Shown here: piece by piece, positions 47,067-59,515 of the stretch
How the letters are laid out: every line of letters starts with the position of its first letter
Position numbering within the stretch: position 1 is the stretch's first letter
Assembly: GCA_017163975.1 (NCBI GenBank)
Contig: JAFFSR010000264.1
Coordinates: 6,978,501 to 7,042,500 of the forward strand
Direction of reading: 5' to 3'
Length of the DNA stretch: 64,000 bases
DNA from: Anastatus disparis
Taxonomy: Eukaryota; Arthropoda; Insecta; Hymenoptera; Eupelmidae
Notes under the pieces: generated by a model
What the model was told of the DNA's origin: nothing
Database searches by the model: none
What the model saw: only the letters and a program-made list of their open reading frames with translations
Position numbers and translations under genes: made by a program

Positions 47067-50000
47067 TTAATCTTCATCTATATTTTCAAGCTTATTTATA
47101 TTATAAAGGTTTTTGCATGTAGAATTTTTGCTACATGAACAAAAAGAACAACACGCCATTTCTGACACTACACATTTGCATGATTTTCTTGGGCAAACTT
47201 TACACGTACAACTTGGTATTAGTTCATGTGTAGATGGTAATAAATTTTCGACCTTTTGAGGCATTAACAAATCGTCTTCGATTTTGAATCCATACCGCGT
47301 TGAATCTAATGCTGATATACAATTTAATAAACATTTAGTTTGTGTATAAACTATATAGTAAGCTCTTAGTATGTGTAATAGAATTGAACTACTTGTAGAG
47401 TCAGCTTGTAAAGCACTTAATTTAGTTATAACTTTACTTGTGTAATCGGATCCAGTCAAATGATGCAGCGCTGGTAAAACAGAACACAGCTCTTGTCCAT
47501 GAAGTGCCGCTAATTGGTGTGAAGGTACATTTCTTTTACTATTGGAAACACCTACTTGAATCCAAAGCATCTGATGTTGATTAAAGTTGAAAACAGAATC
47601 GAAACAGAATATTAGAAAGATATAATATTATAAAATAAATTTATTTAAAAACTTGAAAATTGTATTAGCAAATCGTGTTGTTTGAATGTTTTTAAAAAAT
47701 ATAGTGCAAGCACTACAACATCGGTATCATTTGATATTATAAAAGCATGCTTATAACCTCCTTTAATAGAATGATACAAATTAACAAAAATTTGTAGATC
47801 AGCTTCTTCAACATCGAATCGCTGTAAGGTTTGCAAAAACGTTGAGTCTGCGATTGGATCATTTGATTTGCATATATCATCATTAATTGTACTACATACT
47901 ACTTTATTCATGGAAAATACATTTTTATTTAGAATTAATTCTTTTAAAAATTTTTATAATAAAATCTTATTTTTTGAATATCCCCAAAATTTCTCTTGTT
48001 GTTTTGGAAGTACAGTATCTTTTGTGATGTTGTACTTGATGGAAGCTGATTTACGACGTCGTTCATGCTCCAAAGACTTAACTGATCTGTCAAAGTACGA
48101 ATCAAAGATCAAGTCAATTCGTAATATTTTAAGTGAAGATGCTTTGTCCTTGATTAATTTATTAAAATTTTTAGCAACATCACCAAAGGTCGTCATACCT
48201 TTCCATGATATTTTACGGAGAACAAGCATAACATCTATTATTAAACAAATTTCGACATCATTATTTAATTATTCTTTTGGAGCATTAATTAGAATTTTTT
48301 CCAACTCACGACATAACAAACTTTTATTTGTTTCTTTTTTTAAAAATCCGTCCTCATCAAATAATAAATTTTGATATGTAAGATCGTACTGTAACAATAA
48401 ATCCAACGGGTACTTACGCTCGTTAGCTAATGCAATCATACGCTGAGTTTCACTTACTGTCACTTTTTTTTTAAATTTTTCATTATCTTCTGTTTTTGAA
48501 CAAGTCTTAAAGTCTGGAAGATTATTTCTTGGAATGACTACAGAAAGAAGTTTGCTTTTTTTAACGAACCTTTCCTCTTTAAAATTTCATATAATTTTAT
48601 TCCTTTTGAAAATATATTTAAAAGTTGTTTAGCTATATCACAATGTACTATTTGCTCAGTGACAATATTACGAAGCTGCTGTTTACCAGATTGAAAAGGA
48701 TTAACTTTTTTATCGACTACATAACGCACAATTTTATCTGCAGTTGTTTTAGAAATTTTTATTGTATTAAATCATATATAAGATCGATTAAAATCAACAC
48801 ATTATTCCAGTATGCAAATAATTCAGAATTTTGCACCTTGACGCTATAAATATATGAAAATCTGTCAATAATTTCTGAAAACTTGATTTATAATTAGAAA
48901 GTATTTGTCTAATTTCATCAAAATTTTTTTCTTGAAAACTTTCTTGTAGCATTATTAATATCGTGATTTGTTGTTCATACTCTGCTAGTTTATCCATATT
49001 AAAAAATTCTTTTATTTGCAATCTCCTTAAGGCTTTTGATAAATAACTGAAAGCTTTTACTGATCGGGCATAGTGAGATCCATTTAATAGTTGATCAGTC
49101 ACAGAAATACCAAATGAGCTGGTTTCTATAAAAATGCTCTCAACTTTGCTATTTTTTAAGTACTTTCCAATGCAACCAAGAAAAACTTTTATAATGTGGA
49201 AATTTCCAAGACATAATATTATGTTTTTGAATTCATTTTCTCGTTGTAATTTGACGTGCTTTGCTATACGGTATACACTCTCATCACAAGTAACTGCCAA
49301 ATGACTTTAGTTTAATTGACTTAGCAAATCTTTGAAATTACACAAGCTTGTGTATACTGTAGCATATTCTGTTACAGGTAAAGGTATTATTGGTAAATAA
49401 CCCACTGCTTGCTTAGGACGCAAACCTTCAGTAGTCACAAAATAAAAAGGACTCAATGGAGGTATATGCTGTTGTGCGTCATTATGCAATAAAAAATTTT
49501 GGTAACAATCAGCCAAATTTAATCGACACAAAATCCATATATAATCGTTTACACTTAATCCGTTTCTATAATCTTTCACTGTTAAAATTTTATGATTACT
49601 ATTAGTTGTTAATGATTTTGTCCTTTTATCTATGCAAAAATCAAAAATATTTTTTGTCTTTCCATTGCCATCATTACTGAAATTCTGAAAAATTACAAAT
49701 GCAGTATCATGCATAGAATTCAATCCAGAAATAGTTGATTCATTGTGATCTATGTTATCGAACGCAGCAGTAACGAAACTTCTTGGATCAAAATGACTTG
49801 GTAATGGTGAAATAGTGTCACATGATTGTATAGCATATGTAGCTAGTCGCGTTCGAATTCCCAAAATTTCGTCATACGATATCGACAAGCCAAGTCGATT
49901 GAGAACTGTTATAGTGATCTTACTTTTTGTATTTGTATAAACAAATAATCCAAGAAGTACATGTAGCGGGGTTTTTTAAACCATTATTTTTAATGAAATA

Positions 50001-51433
50001 GAAAATTTGAAATAAACTTTTTAATCTCAAATTTTTTATATGACTTACTGTACTTTGTTCTTCATTGAACATAAAATCATTGTCAGGTTCTAAAAGATTT
50101 TTTTTAACATAACCGAAAACTTTCAAAAATAACTCAGCCATTGGTTATGGAAAATGCAGTGCTTGCCATGACATCTTCAAGTTATTTTCGTCGCAGAATT
50201 TATCATTTAATTTAAAATCTATTTCATCTAGTGATTCTTTTAAAGTTTGTCCACATTCGGACATGCTATTTTTTTATAATATTGATGTACAGCAACTGGT
50301 TGATTGTAAGAATGAAAAATTTGCGGTTTATTTTTTTCATTTGGATGTATAAGACATATTTTTTCTCCAAAACAGTTAATTAAACATGATTTTATCTTAC
50401 CCCTGTCAAAAAAAACTAAGTGGAATCCCACGTGGGTACCCACGTGGGTACCCGCGTGGGATTCCACGTAGTTTTTGTTGACAGGGACGGTACTTAATTG
50501 AATATTTTATACCGTAAGTATTAGTAATAAGTTGAGAAACATCTGCTAATGAAAAAGCTTCTCCAGCATTAACCCTAGGTTCAATAATTTTAATGCAATC
50601 GAGAATGAGATTATTCAATTCTAACCATTTATCTAAATTTGTAGTCATCTCAGTATTGGAACTTGAAGACTTAGTACATTTCATGTATTTTTTCTCATAA
50701 GAACGAAGGCAAGAAATATGATGTTTAACTTTTGAATGAATTAATTGTTTTGCATTGTGTAGCGCTGATATTCTAGTTAAAACGTCGTCTGCAAAGAACC
50801 GACTAGCATCAAATAATCTTTTAGCTCTTTCATCTGATTCTAATATATGCAATTTATGATCATGCTTGTGCGTTAATTTACCACAGATTAAACAATTTTC
50901 TGTTTTTATTTTATAATCTTTAGAATATCTTTTTGATTTTCTGAGCTCGTCAAGTGATTCACTTGTAGGTATCGATTTATTGCTTTCTTCATTATTTTTT
51001 CTCTGATCCAACATTAATTTATCGATATATTTTTTATGCGTATAGCTTTTGTAACATGTGTTAGTCATGTGATAATAAAATATGTCTGAAAATAATCAAA
51101 TTTCAAGTTTAGCATACAAAGTTTAGCAAACAAATATTATTTTGATATAATATTAAACATCGCACTCTTGTAATAAAAATATATTGTGAAAAAATTATAC
51201 AGAAGTTTTATAATTAATTAAATGTATATTTTCTAAAATACAAATATAAGATACTTACCTTCGCTAGATAATTCATTTAATCGACAGAAAACGAGGTCAC
51301 GATGCACATTTGCTGCGGATTTTACTCTATTTCTTCCATTTTCAGAAGTTGTGACATTTAAGTTTTTTATTTCAGCTTGACAAATTATACATAACTCTTT
51401 TTTAAAGAACGTTTTATTATTAGATTCACACAT
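47067..51433 (-). pseudogene. Academ-like transposase with XPG/PIN-type nuclease motifs, broken
   Basis: Minus-strand gene in pieces. Exon 1 (51433 to about 51258) has CIICQAEI and ends at GAAG|GTAAGTAT, a good donor. Exon 2 begins after TTTTCAG near 51079 (IFYYHMTNTCYKSYTHKKY) and runs to the MITE at 50401-50486, resuming with KIKSCLINCFGEKICL. Later pieces: 49888-49307; 49300-48794 (CLGNFHIIKVFLGCIGKYL); 48463-48269; 48229-47954; 47911-47645 (EEADLQIFVNLYHS, FIISNDTDVVVLAL, nuclease-like acidic motifs); and 47570-47067 (LPALHHLTGSDYTSK, then the Cys cluster CTCKVCPRKSCKC and CCSFCSC). Frameshifts and stops near 50280, 48790-48540 and 47950 disable it. An intron probably also lies at 47571-47650. 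Related proteins occur widely in invertebrate genomes as 'uncharacterised' genes. Confidence 0.65.
50401..50486. mobile_element. 86-bp micro-MITE, CCCTGTCAAAAAAAAC termini, AC duplication
   Basis: An almost perfect hairpin: CCCTGTCAAAAAAAACTAAG, then GTGGAATCCCACGTGGGTAC repeats, then the mirror. AC flanks both ends (50399-50400, 50487-50488). Removing it with one AC restores the transposase frame (IKYR-KIKSC). It shares termini and duplication type with the 230-578 MITE. Confidence 0.88.
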
Positions 51434-52674
51434 TTTACAAAATAAGTATTAACGTTTCACAACAGTAACCACGAACCTTCGATAGTAATTTTACGAGCAA
51501 GAATACGAGGCAAAGAGTCGCGAGTTTGCGTTTGTTATAAACAAGTTATAACAGGCATATTAATAAGCAGACCATTTACGTTGCTCCAAAGCGCGAAGAT
51601 AAAATTGAATCATATACCTATTTTTACTATAAAAAATATATTTTTACAAAAAATGTTATAGTAAAAGAGTAGTTCAGCGAAAAAAATTGTAATTCGTTCA
51701 AAAATTGTATTACTAATCAAAATACAAGTTTTTTAAACTTTATAAAATTAGGAATAGCGCTTGTACCTTTTGTTCTTGTAGCGAAAATTCTATATGTACA
51801 AAATGTTAATAAGATTAAAATATAGATAATGATTAATTCAATGTATGTATAGAATTATAACACGAATTTTGCAAAGGAAATAAATTAAATTTTTTGAAAT
51901 CCTATTCTAATTCTCTGCTGCACTGTAACAATAGTCGCGTATTCTTATCGTAAAAATTATAAAAAATTGCAGAACTCATTCTTCTTGAAAACTTTTGCAT
52001 GAAAATTGCATAAAAAATGCGAAAATATGTTTTTTCTCTCAAAAATTGACTTTTAACATTTTTTGGAAAATCTATCATATGAAAAATCCCTTGTTTGAAC
52101 CGTGGACTTGAGTATTACTATCGCAATCTCCCCTATTTTCCACCCTGACTCTTTCACGTGAGCACCGTTGCGTGTGTACTCTTTGAATACGTGGTTCCAC
52201 TAATCGTGAAAAATTAAAGGAAGGACACAACCTTTAATTTAATTTTATTTTTTAATTAAAAGTTGATGGATCAAAGAGTAGTTTAAGCTAATTAAACAAT
52301 AAAAATTCGTAACTAAAACCGTGCAATAAAATCATGAAAATCGTTGAAAATGGCAAAATGGGCTTTTTTTTGAAACTTTACGTTTTTTTTAAAGATTAAC
52401 GGGGCAATGTACGGAAAAATTTATAGGAATATTTTCGACTTAAAATTTGATGAAAAACATGAAAAAAAATTTTTTCCTGCAAAAAATTAAGAAAATTTTC
52501 TTTAACTATAAAATCGCCTGTAGAGATTTTCCTAACCATTTTACAGCTGTCTACCCTCGAAATTCGTGTTCAGGGGACCAAAATACGTAGGAAAAATTTT
52601 GGTGGAGCCGTGGACCTCCATCGGCTACGGAAACCCTCCTGGCCCCTAGACTATATAGAGTTAATTTTCTTATA

Positions 52675-52812
52675 TAATTAACAGTGCGTTTATTTGAAGC
52701 ACTTTAATTCATTGGTGTTAATTAACAGTGCGTTTATTCGAAGCACTTCAATTTATTAGTGTCAGTTATCAGTGCGTTTATTTTCAAGAACTTTAAATTG
52801 CCAGTGTCGTTT
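52675..52812. repeat. ~44-bp tandem repeat, three copies
   Basis: ACAGTGCGTTTATTTGAAGC recurs at 52681, 52725 and about 52769 with decreasing identity. It sits just outside the Academ-like element and upstream of the gag-like remnant, perhaps in that retroelement's leader. Confidence 0.75.
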
Positions 52813-53045
52813 CCTCGGCCTACCAAGTCCTTCATCTCGTGGTGTGCATTGAATGCTATTCTGTTTGTCGGCATACTTAGTTTCTAAGGTATGTGACTGA
52901 AAACTTAGAGAGCGAAAATTTATTGGATACTTACGTGTATCCTTAGGGACCTTGCAAAGTGCGTATTGCGTTTTCGAAACGAATTAATTTAAACAAATCC
53001 CTATTAGCTCGATTATTATATAGACGGTTGTGTTCGATTTTCAAC

Positions 53046-54236
53046 ATGTCAACTAGCAATAAGGATACAGGTCAATTAGCTTTAAGCACAAATACAGTTA
53101 TTAACGAAGAACCTAATAATATGAATAAAGATAATGAGCAAACAGGAATTGCAATATCTTGGAAATAGTTAAAAGAAATGAATAGTGAACTTCAATCAAA
53201 TGAAATGCAATTAAATCAGATACAAGGATTAGCTACTGATTTTAGAAGGATTTCTAAAGAGAATGAGCGGTCGAGAGGAATTTCGGCACAAAAAAATCAA
53301 AGTGCTAATGATTTGTTAAATTCTGTTGAAGCTCTTGTTTCTGGACCGCTTTTGTTGCCAGTACGTGGTCAAAATCAAAACGTGCAAATTCCACCTTCTG
53401 TTCAATTAAGTAGTCAAACTTAGGCCCCGCCTTTTAATATATCGCTAATTTAAAATAAAATTCAGAACTCACCTTCTCTTGTAGTACATAGCAATGAACA
53501 AGGTCGACCTCCTTAGGATGGTAATAACCTTTCAGAGAGCCTTGAAAACCGACTAAGATTTGTCACTCAAGTACCCCATACCAAGAGGTGAAGTTCCAAA
53601 GTTTTTGGGAATTGAATCCCGAGGCTTGGTTTTTGACGTTAGAAGCGCATTTCCAATTTCGTGGTATTGTTGATGATGAAGCTAAGTATTGGAATTTAAT
53701 ACAAAACGTTGGTCCTTCTACCACTAGAATTATGGTTGGTTGGTTGAAAACTGTACCTGTACATGATAAATATGAAGCACTCAAGAAGTTTTTAATTGAT
53801 AAGTATTCGCAGTCCAGGGTAGACAAGATAAACAAATTTTTTAATAATATCGAAATGGGCAGGAAAAAGCAATCAGAATCCTTAGATGAACTGATGTCTT
53901 TAGCAAAGGATTTCGTTCCTCAGGCAACAATTTTAGAAGTTTGGAAAAAAAGATTACCACTTTACATAACTTCTCGTTTATCTAGAAGCATTTCTGAATT
54001 TAATAGAGAAGAAAATGTTGAAAACTCAGACAATATATATCGCATATATTCAAAAGATTGTAAAAAGGTTGATTCCTTGTATTTGGATAAAAGTAATGAA
54101 AACTTAATTGAAAAGTTTTCTGCAGACTTATAACAACTATCTGTTAAGATAGATACTATTCAGAAAGATAAAGGTGGATATCAGTCTAGGCAACAACATC
54201 AACGTGTTGTTAGAAAAACATCAAATAGTAAATCAC
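53046..54236 (+). pseudogene. Gag-like remnant of an LTR retrotransposon (continues at 59853-59950)
   Basis: The frame starting MSTSNKDTGQLALS at 53046 is broken by stops near 53166 and 53421. The best piece is at 53588-54133, with FWELNPEAWFLTLEAHFQFR, a motif of Gypsy-type Gag proteins, followed by KYEALKKFLIDKYSQSR. Gag forms the particle that packages element RNA. After the interrupting element at 54240-59849 a compatible continuation appears (LNQTSPNYKKKTVKFNDKVD, 59870-59930). No protease or RT follows, so the retroelement is truncated. Immediately downstream lies kinase-like sequence; whether the two were ever one transcription unit is unknown. Confidence 0.65.
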
Positions 54237-55069
54237 TTACTAGGAGAGTGTCACCCCACATAGCACCGAAGCTTCCAGGAAGCTTCCAGGAAGCTTCCAT
54301 AAAAGGTTCGGAAACTTACCGTAAGCTTCCATGTAAGCTTCCTGGAAGCGTCAAATGTCCCGCGCACTTTTCATTCAGAAAGATTCAATGGAAGCTTCCA
54401 GAAAGCTTCCTTGGAAAAAATCAGTAAACTTCCATGGAAGCTTGCATAAAGGTCTTTTTGAATCTTACAAGAAGTTTCCAAGGAAGATTGCCGCAAGGTT
54501 CCAAAATTACTTCATGGAAGCTTCCACGGAATAATGCAAAAAGCTTACATGCAAGCTTCCGTGAAAGCTTCAATTAAAGCTTCCTGGAAGCGTAAAATGT
54601 CCCGTGCACTTTTCTTTCAGAAAGATTCAATGGAAGATTCCAGGAAGCTTCCATGGAAGAAATCAGTAAGCTTCCATGGAAGCTAGTATAAAAGCCTTTT
54701 GAATCTTATAAGAAGCTTTCAAAGAAGTTTGCCGTAAGGTTCTGAAAATACGTCATGGAAGCTTCCATAAAAAAATAATAGAAGCTTCCAGGATGATTCC
54801 AGTGTAAGGTTCCCGGAGGCTTTGGGGAAGACAACAATTCAAATATCATTTGGTTAATTTTATCCTTTTTCACCGTTTGAAAGGTATTGTGTTACGATTC
54901 TGTTCAACATTCTATTTTTCATTTTATATTTTATAAATTTTTGCTGTGCAAAACACATATTTACTTACAACATACTATTTTATATACTATTATATCATAT
55001 TTATACTTCAATACATATTCACATATATTAGAATTTACGTATAATTATAAAGACGCATTTACATTTTTA

Positions 55070-55260
55070 GGGCAGACGCTGTGGGTACATACTCAAAACC
55101 GCCAACGTTCGACTTATATAGTAAGTGTGGTATCATCTCACCACTTAGGGACAAAACGCCCATTCAACGCGTATCCCCCTGTAGGCGTAACTGCGAATCG
55201 AAGGTGACGGACTTTTATGGTATCTATCGGTAGTTCAATTCCCGACTAAACATAATTTTT
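55070..55260 (+). other. Possible SINE or tRNA-related fragment
   Basis: A less AT-rich island with GGTAGTTCAATTCCCGACT (B-box-like), followed after a few bases by a T run at about 55258-55267. The A box and cloverleaf pairing are not convincing, and no target duplication was found. Confidence 0.35.
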
Positions 55261-55269
55261 TTTTTTATA

Positions 55270-56460
55270 AATTATGTTGCACATGTATATGTTCATGTAC
55301 CTACGTATTATTCACACACAAACATTTTCATACTATCTGAAGTCGAAAAATTCATTTTATATAGATTTTAAAATAAATTTATTTAAAAAAACTTAAATAA
55401 ATAATACAATACTCTTTCTTAAAACTTTATGCAATTAAAGACTTTTCTTTAAAAAAGCAACAAAATGTTTTGTGTGCTTATTTACTAACTTAAATTAATA
55501 TTAAAAGAAATTTTTTATCCAAAGTTAAACAATCATAGAAACTTTTAATCATTTAATTTGTAATCTGTTTTATTCGTATTCATATAATCATCCGATATTA
55601 ATTTTTAATATTAAAAAGAATATCTTTATACATTAATTTAACAAAAAAGACTATATTTTTAATTTATAAAATTAATAAGGGATTATTATATTAATACGGA
55701 AAAAGCAGATTACAAACTGAATGAATTAATTTTTATAATTATGTAACTTTGGGTAAAAATTTTTTATTACTATTGATTTTTAGTTAGTAAAAGAACACAA
55801 AATATTATGCTTTTTGAGGAAAAATCTTTTATTTGATAAAAGTCATGTATTCAAAACATTGTAAAGATATTTAGACTTTGTAATTAATTTATTTAATTTA
55901 TAAAATTTTATCAAATTAACGACTTTCTCTTAAAAAAAAAACATATTTGTTTGTGTTCTTTTTTATTAATTAAAATCAATAACAATGAAAATTCTTTATC
56001 GAAAGTTATACACAATTATAAAAAATTTTTAATCATTTAAAATGTAACATGTTTTACTTCATATTTAAATAATTTACCATAAATTTTGTAAATTAAAAAG
56101 AATATAAGACATTAATTTAATAGAAAAAAAAGACAATATTTTTTATCTATAAAATTAAATTAATGTACGGCAGACACTACACCTGTACACATAAATATTG
56201 CCTGAATTTTCATTTTATTATAAAATTTTAGAAAAAAAGTGCATTAGCTTATAGTATGTATCATGAAGATTATTCTATGAATCTTATAAATCAATTCATT
56301 CATCAGTTATTTAAAATGTTGAAGCCCAATGATGTATATAAAAATTATTCGATTTCGTACCAGGAATACAAAATTCCTATAAACAAAGGAATAGATTTAT
56401 TTAAAAATTCAACTGAATAATTTTCATGATATTTACTACAAACTAATGTATTTTTTTTCT
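55270..56460. other. AT-rich DNA inside the HindIII-site-rich element
   Basis: No gene. Segments near 55400-55750 and 55850-56170 resemble each other loosely (AAAGACTTTTCTT / AACGACTTTCTCTTA contexts), suggesting an old duplication. Confidence 0.4.
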
Positions 56461-56639
56461 GAAACTTTGCAATAACTTTCCGTGAACATTAATGTATCCT
56501 TCCTGTAATATTCTGTGAAAAGCTGCAAAAAGTTTGAATACGATTTTCCGCAAAATGTTACTGCAAGCTTCCTGCAAAATGTAAAGTTATCTTCCAAATA
56601 ATATTCGGATATAACTTTTCGGAAGCTTACTGGAAACTA

Positions 56640-58790
56640 TCTTGTAATATTCCATTTGGCCCTCATGGAATATTACATTTAAGCTTCCCTGAACCTTCCA
56701 TAAGGCTTACATAAAAGATTCCAATGGAAGCTTCCAGAAACATTCATTTAGCTTTCGGGAAGCTTACAGAGAATCTTCCTGATAATTTACTGATAACCTT
56801 TCGTAAACAATAAAATATTTTTCCTATAAAATTCCATGGAAGGCTGCAGGAAGTTTGAATGGAACCTTCCACAAAATATTACTGGAAGCTTCCTGCAAGA
56901 TATAATGTAATCTTCCGAATAACGTTTCTGTAATATTGCATGTAATCTTTCAGAAAGCTTACTGGAAGCTATTTTGTAATGTTTCATTTAGCCCTCATGG
57001 AATATTACATGTTAGCTTATCTGAACCTTCCGTAAAGCTTATATGAAAGATTCCAATGGAAGCTTCCCGAAACTTTCATTTAGCTTTCGGGAAGCTTACA
57101 GGGAATCTTACTGATAAGTTACTGGCAACCTTTCGTAAACCATAAAATATTTTTCCTATAATATTCCACGGAAGGCTGCAGGAAGTTTGAATGGAATCTT
57201 CCACAAAATATTACTGGAAGCTTCCTGCAAGATATAATGTAATCTTCCGAATAACGTTTCTGTAATATTGCATGTAATCTTTCAGAAAGCTTACTGGAAG
57301 CTATTTTGTAATGTTTCATTTAGCCCTCATGGAATATTACATGTTAGCTTCTCTGAACCTTCCGTAAAGTTTACATGAAAGATTCCAATGGAAGCTTCCC
57401 GAAACTTTCATTTAGAATTCGGGAAGCTTACAGGGAATTTTCCTGACAAGTTACTGGTGACCTCCTGTAAACATTGAAATATTTTTCTTGTAACATGCCG
57501 TGGAAGGCTGCAGGAAGTTTGAATGGAATCTTCCACAAAATATTACTGGAAGCTTCCTGCAAGAGATAATGTAATCTTCCGAATAACGTTTCTGTAATGT
57601 TACATGTAGTCTTTCCGGAAGCTTACAGGAAGCTATTTCGTAATGTTCCATTTAGCCCTCATGGAATATTACATGTTAGCTTCTCTGAACCTTCCGCAAA
57701 GCTTATATGAAAGATTCCAATGAAAGCTTCCCGAAACTTTCATTTAGCTTTCGGGAAGCTTACAGGGAATCTTCCTGACAAGTTACTGGTAACCTTCTGT
57801 AAACATTGAAATATTTTTCTTGTAACATACCGTGGAAAGCTGCAGGAAGTTTGAATGGAATCTTCCACAAAATATTAATGGAAGCTTCCTGCAAGAAATC
57901 TTCCGTATAACGTTTCTGTAATGTTACATGTAATCTTTCCGGAAGCTTACTGGAAGCTATTTCGTAATGTTCCATTTAGCCCTCATGGAATATTACATGT
58001 TAGCTTATCTGAACCTTCCGTAAAGCTTATATGAAAGATTCCAATGGAAGCTTCCCGAAACTTTCATTTAGCTTTCGGGAAGCTTACAGGGAATCTTCCT
58101 GATAAGTTACTGGTAACCTCCTGTAAACATTGAAATATTTTTCTTGTAACTTGCCGTGGAAAGCTGCAGGAAGTTTGAATGGAATCTTCCACAAAATATT
58201 AATGGAAGCTTCTTGCAAGAAACCTTCCGTATAACGTTTCTGTAATGTTGCATGTAATCTTTTTGGAAGCTTACTGAAAGGTATTTTATAATGTTCCATT
58301 CAGCCCTCATGGAATATTACATGTAAGCTTCCCTGAACCTTCCGTAAAGCTTATATGAAAGATTCCAATGAAAGCTTCTCGAAACTTCCATTTAGCTTTC
58401 GGGAAACTTACAGGAAATCTTCCTGATAAGTTACTGGCAACCTTTCGTAAACCATAAAATATTTTTCCTATAATATTCCACGGAAGGCTGCAGGAAGTTT
58501 GAATGGAATCTTCTACAAAATATTACTGGAAGCTTCCTGCAAGATATAATGTAATCTTCCGAATAACGTTTCTGTAATATTGCATGTAATCTTTTTGGAA
58601 GCTTACTGAAAGCTATTTTATAATGTTCCATTCAGCCCTCATGGAATATTACATGTAAGCTTCCCTGAACCTTCCGTAAAGCTTATATGAAAGATTCCAA
58701 TGGAAGCTTCTCGAAACTTTCATTTAGCTTTCGGGAAGCTTGCTAGAAGCTTACATTGGAATCTTTCTCGAATCTTTTGATGGAAGCTTC
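56640..58790. repeat. Satellite-like array, ~332/324-bp unit, about six copies
   Basis: Units such as CCTCATGGAATATTACATGT...GAACCTTCCGTAAAGC recur every 332 bp (56994, 57326, 57658), then about 324 bp. Each is studded with GGAAGCTTCC and CCCGAAAC words. The repeated minus frame of about 66 codons (MKHYKIASSKLSERLH and variants) is conserved only because the DNA is. It has premature variants and no known family, so it is not called a gene. Confidence 0.9.
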
Positions 58791-59134
58791 CCGAATCTTT
58801 CGTGCTATGTGGGACACCTCCGGATCACGGATTTTGCTCAAACTTTAGGATAAGTTTTCAGATGATAAAATATGGAAAAAGCTAAAGTTATAGTCACAAA
58901 CACTTAATATTTCCCTAGTTACAGGCAATTACAGAAAATCACTAAAAAAGTTACTAGATTTTTAAACGCATACAGTTCTTTAGCATTGATAGCTAGAAGC
59001 TTGAAACTTTTTTAAATTAAAGCTGAGCTCGAATTCTTCCGAAATAGTAGTTACAGCATATCAAAATATTATTTTTTCCCAAAGTTAGAGCATAATAAAT
59101 ATTGGACCTAATTTAAGCGTTTATTATTAATTAA

Positions 59135-59515
59135 GAGCAGGTCGTATATCTCTATCCTTTTCTAATCAAAGAATTTATTTTTTTGCAAAAACTAATAATT
59201 GTAGCAAAAAATAAGGAGATAGCCCCATCTCGTATAATAAAAAGGAAGATTTTCTTTGATGAAAAAAAATTATTTTTATCGATTCGTTTTGAAGAAAACC
59301 TTGAAAAACTTAAAAAATAAAGGTTAGGATGGACGATTCAGTTTTTCAAGGTTTTCTTAAAAACGAAGCGATAAAAATAATTTTTCCTCATAAAAGAAAA
59401 TCTTCCTTTTTATTATACGAGATGGGGCTTTCTTCTTATTTTTTGCTACAATTATTAATTTTTGTGAAAAAATCAATTCTTTGATTAGAAAAGGGCAGAT
59501 ATACTCGACCTCCTC
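59135..59515. mobile_element. 381-bp TTAA-flanked MITE
   Basis: Ends GAGCAGGTCGTATATCTCTA and GAGGAGGTCGAGTATATCTG pair over most of the length (CTTTTCTAATCAAAG, CCCATCTCGTATAATAAAAAG). TTAA flanks both sides (59131-59134, 59516-59519). The sister foldback has the empty site ATTAATTAATATTTTTAAAA near 12790. Non-autonomous. Confidence 0.88.

Larger units (their letters stand above)
46250..52653 (-). mobile_element. 6.4-kb DNA transposon with ~0.75-kb TIRs, Academ-like
   Basis: Termini TAGTCTAGGGGTCAGGAGGG and TAGTCTAGGGGCCAGGAGGG begin inverted repeats of about 0.75 kb (46250 to about 47005; 52653 to about 51900) that are nearly identical. TAT flanks both ends (46247-46249, 52654-52656). Between them lies one broken minus-strand gene. 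Long TIRs, a 3-bp duplication and a nuclease-like protein with a Cys-rich C-terminus fit the Academ superfamily. The superfamily call is by motif only. Confidence 0.75.
54255..58813. mobile_element. 4.6-kb HindIII-site-rich element, CCCACATAGCAC termini, AC duplication
   Basis: Ends CCCACATAGCACCGAAGCTT and CCCACATAGCACGAAAGATT, flanked by AC (54253-54254, 58814-58815); the sister foldback and the element's own right arm give the empty site. Left arm: AAGCTT-rich repeats to about 54830, including the GTCAAATGTCCCGCGCAC phrase seen inverted at 23690. The middle (54835-56450) is plain AT-rich DNA with a SINE-like piece. The right side is the 332-bp array. No transposase gene. Confidence 0.8.

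Noticed and set aside
56787..58631. Six similar ~66-codon minus-strand frames that look like a small gene family
   Set aside because: Spacing equals the 332/324-bp DNA repeat, the frames begin and end variably, and synonymous and other changes look alike by eye; satellite, not genes.
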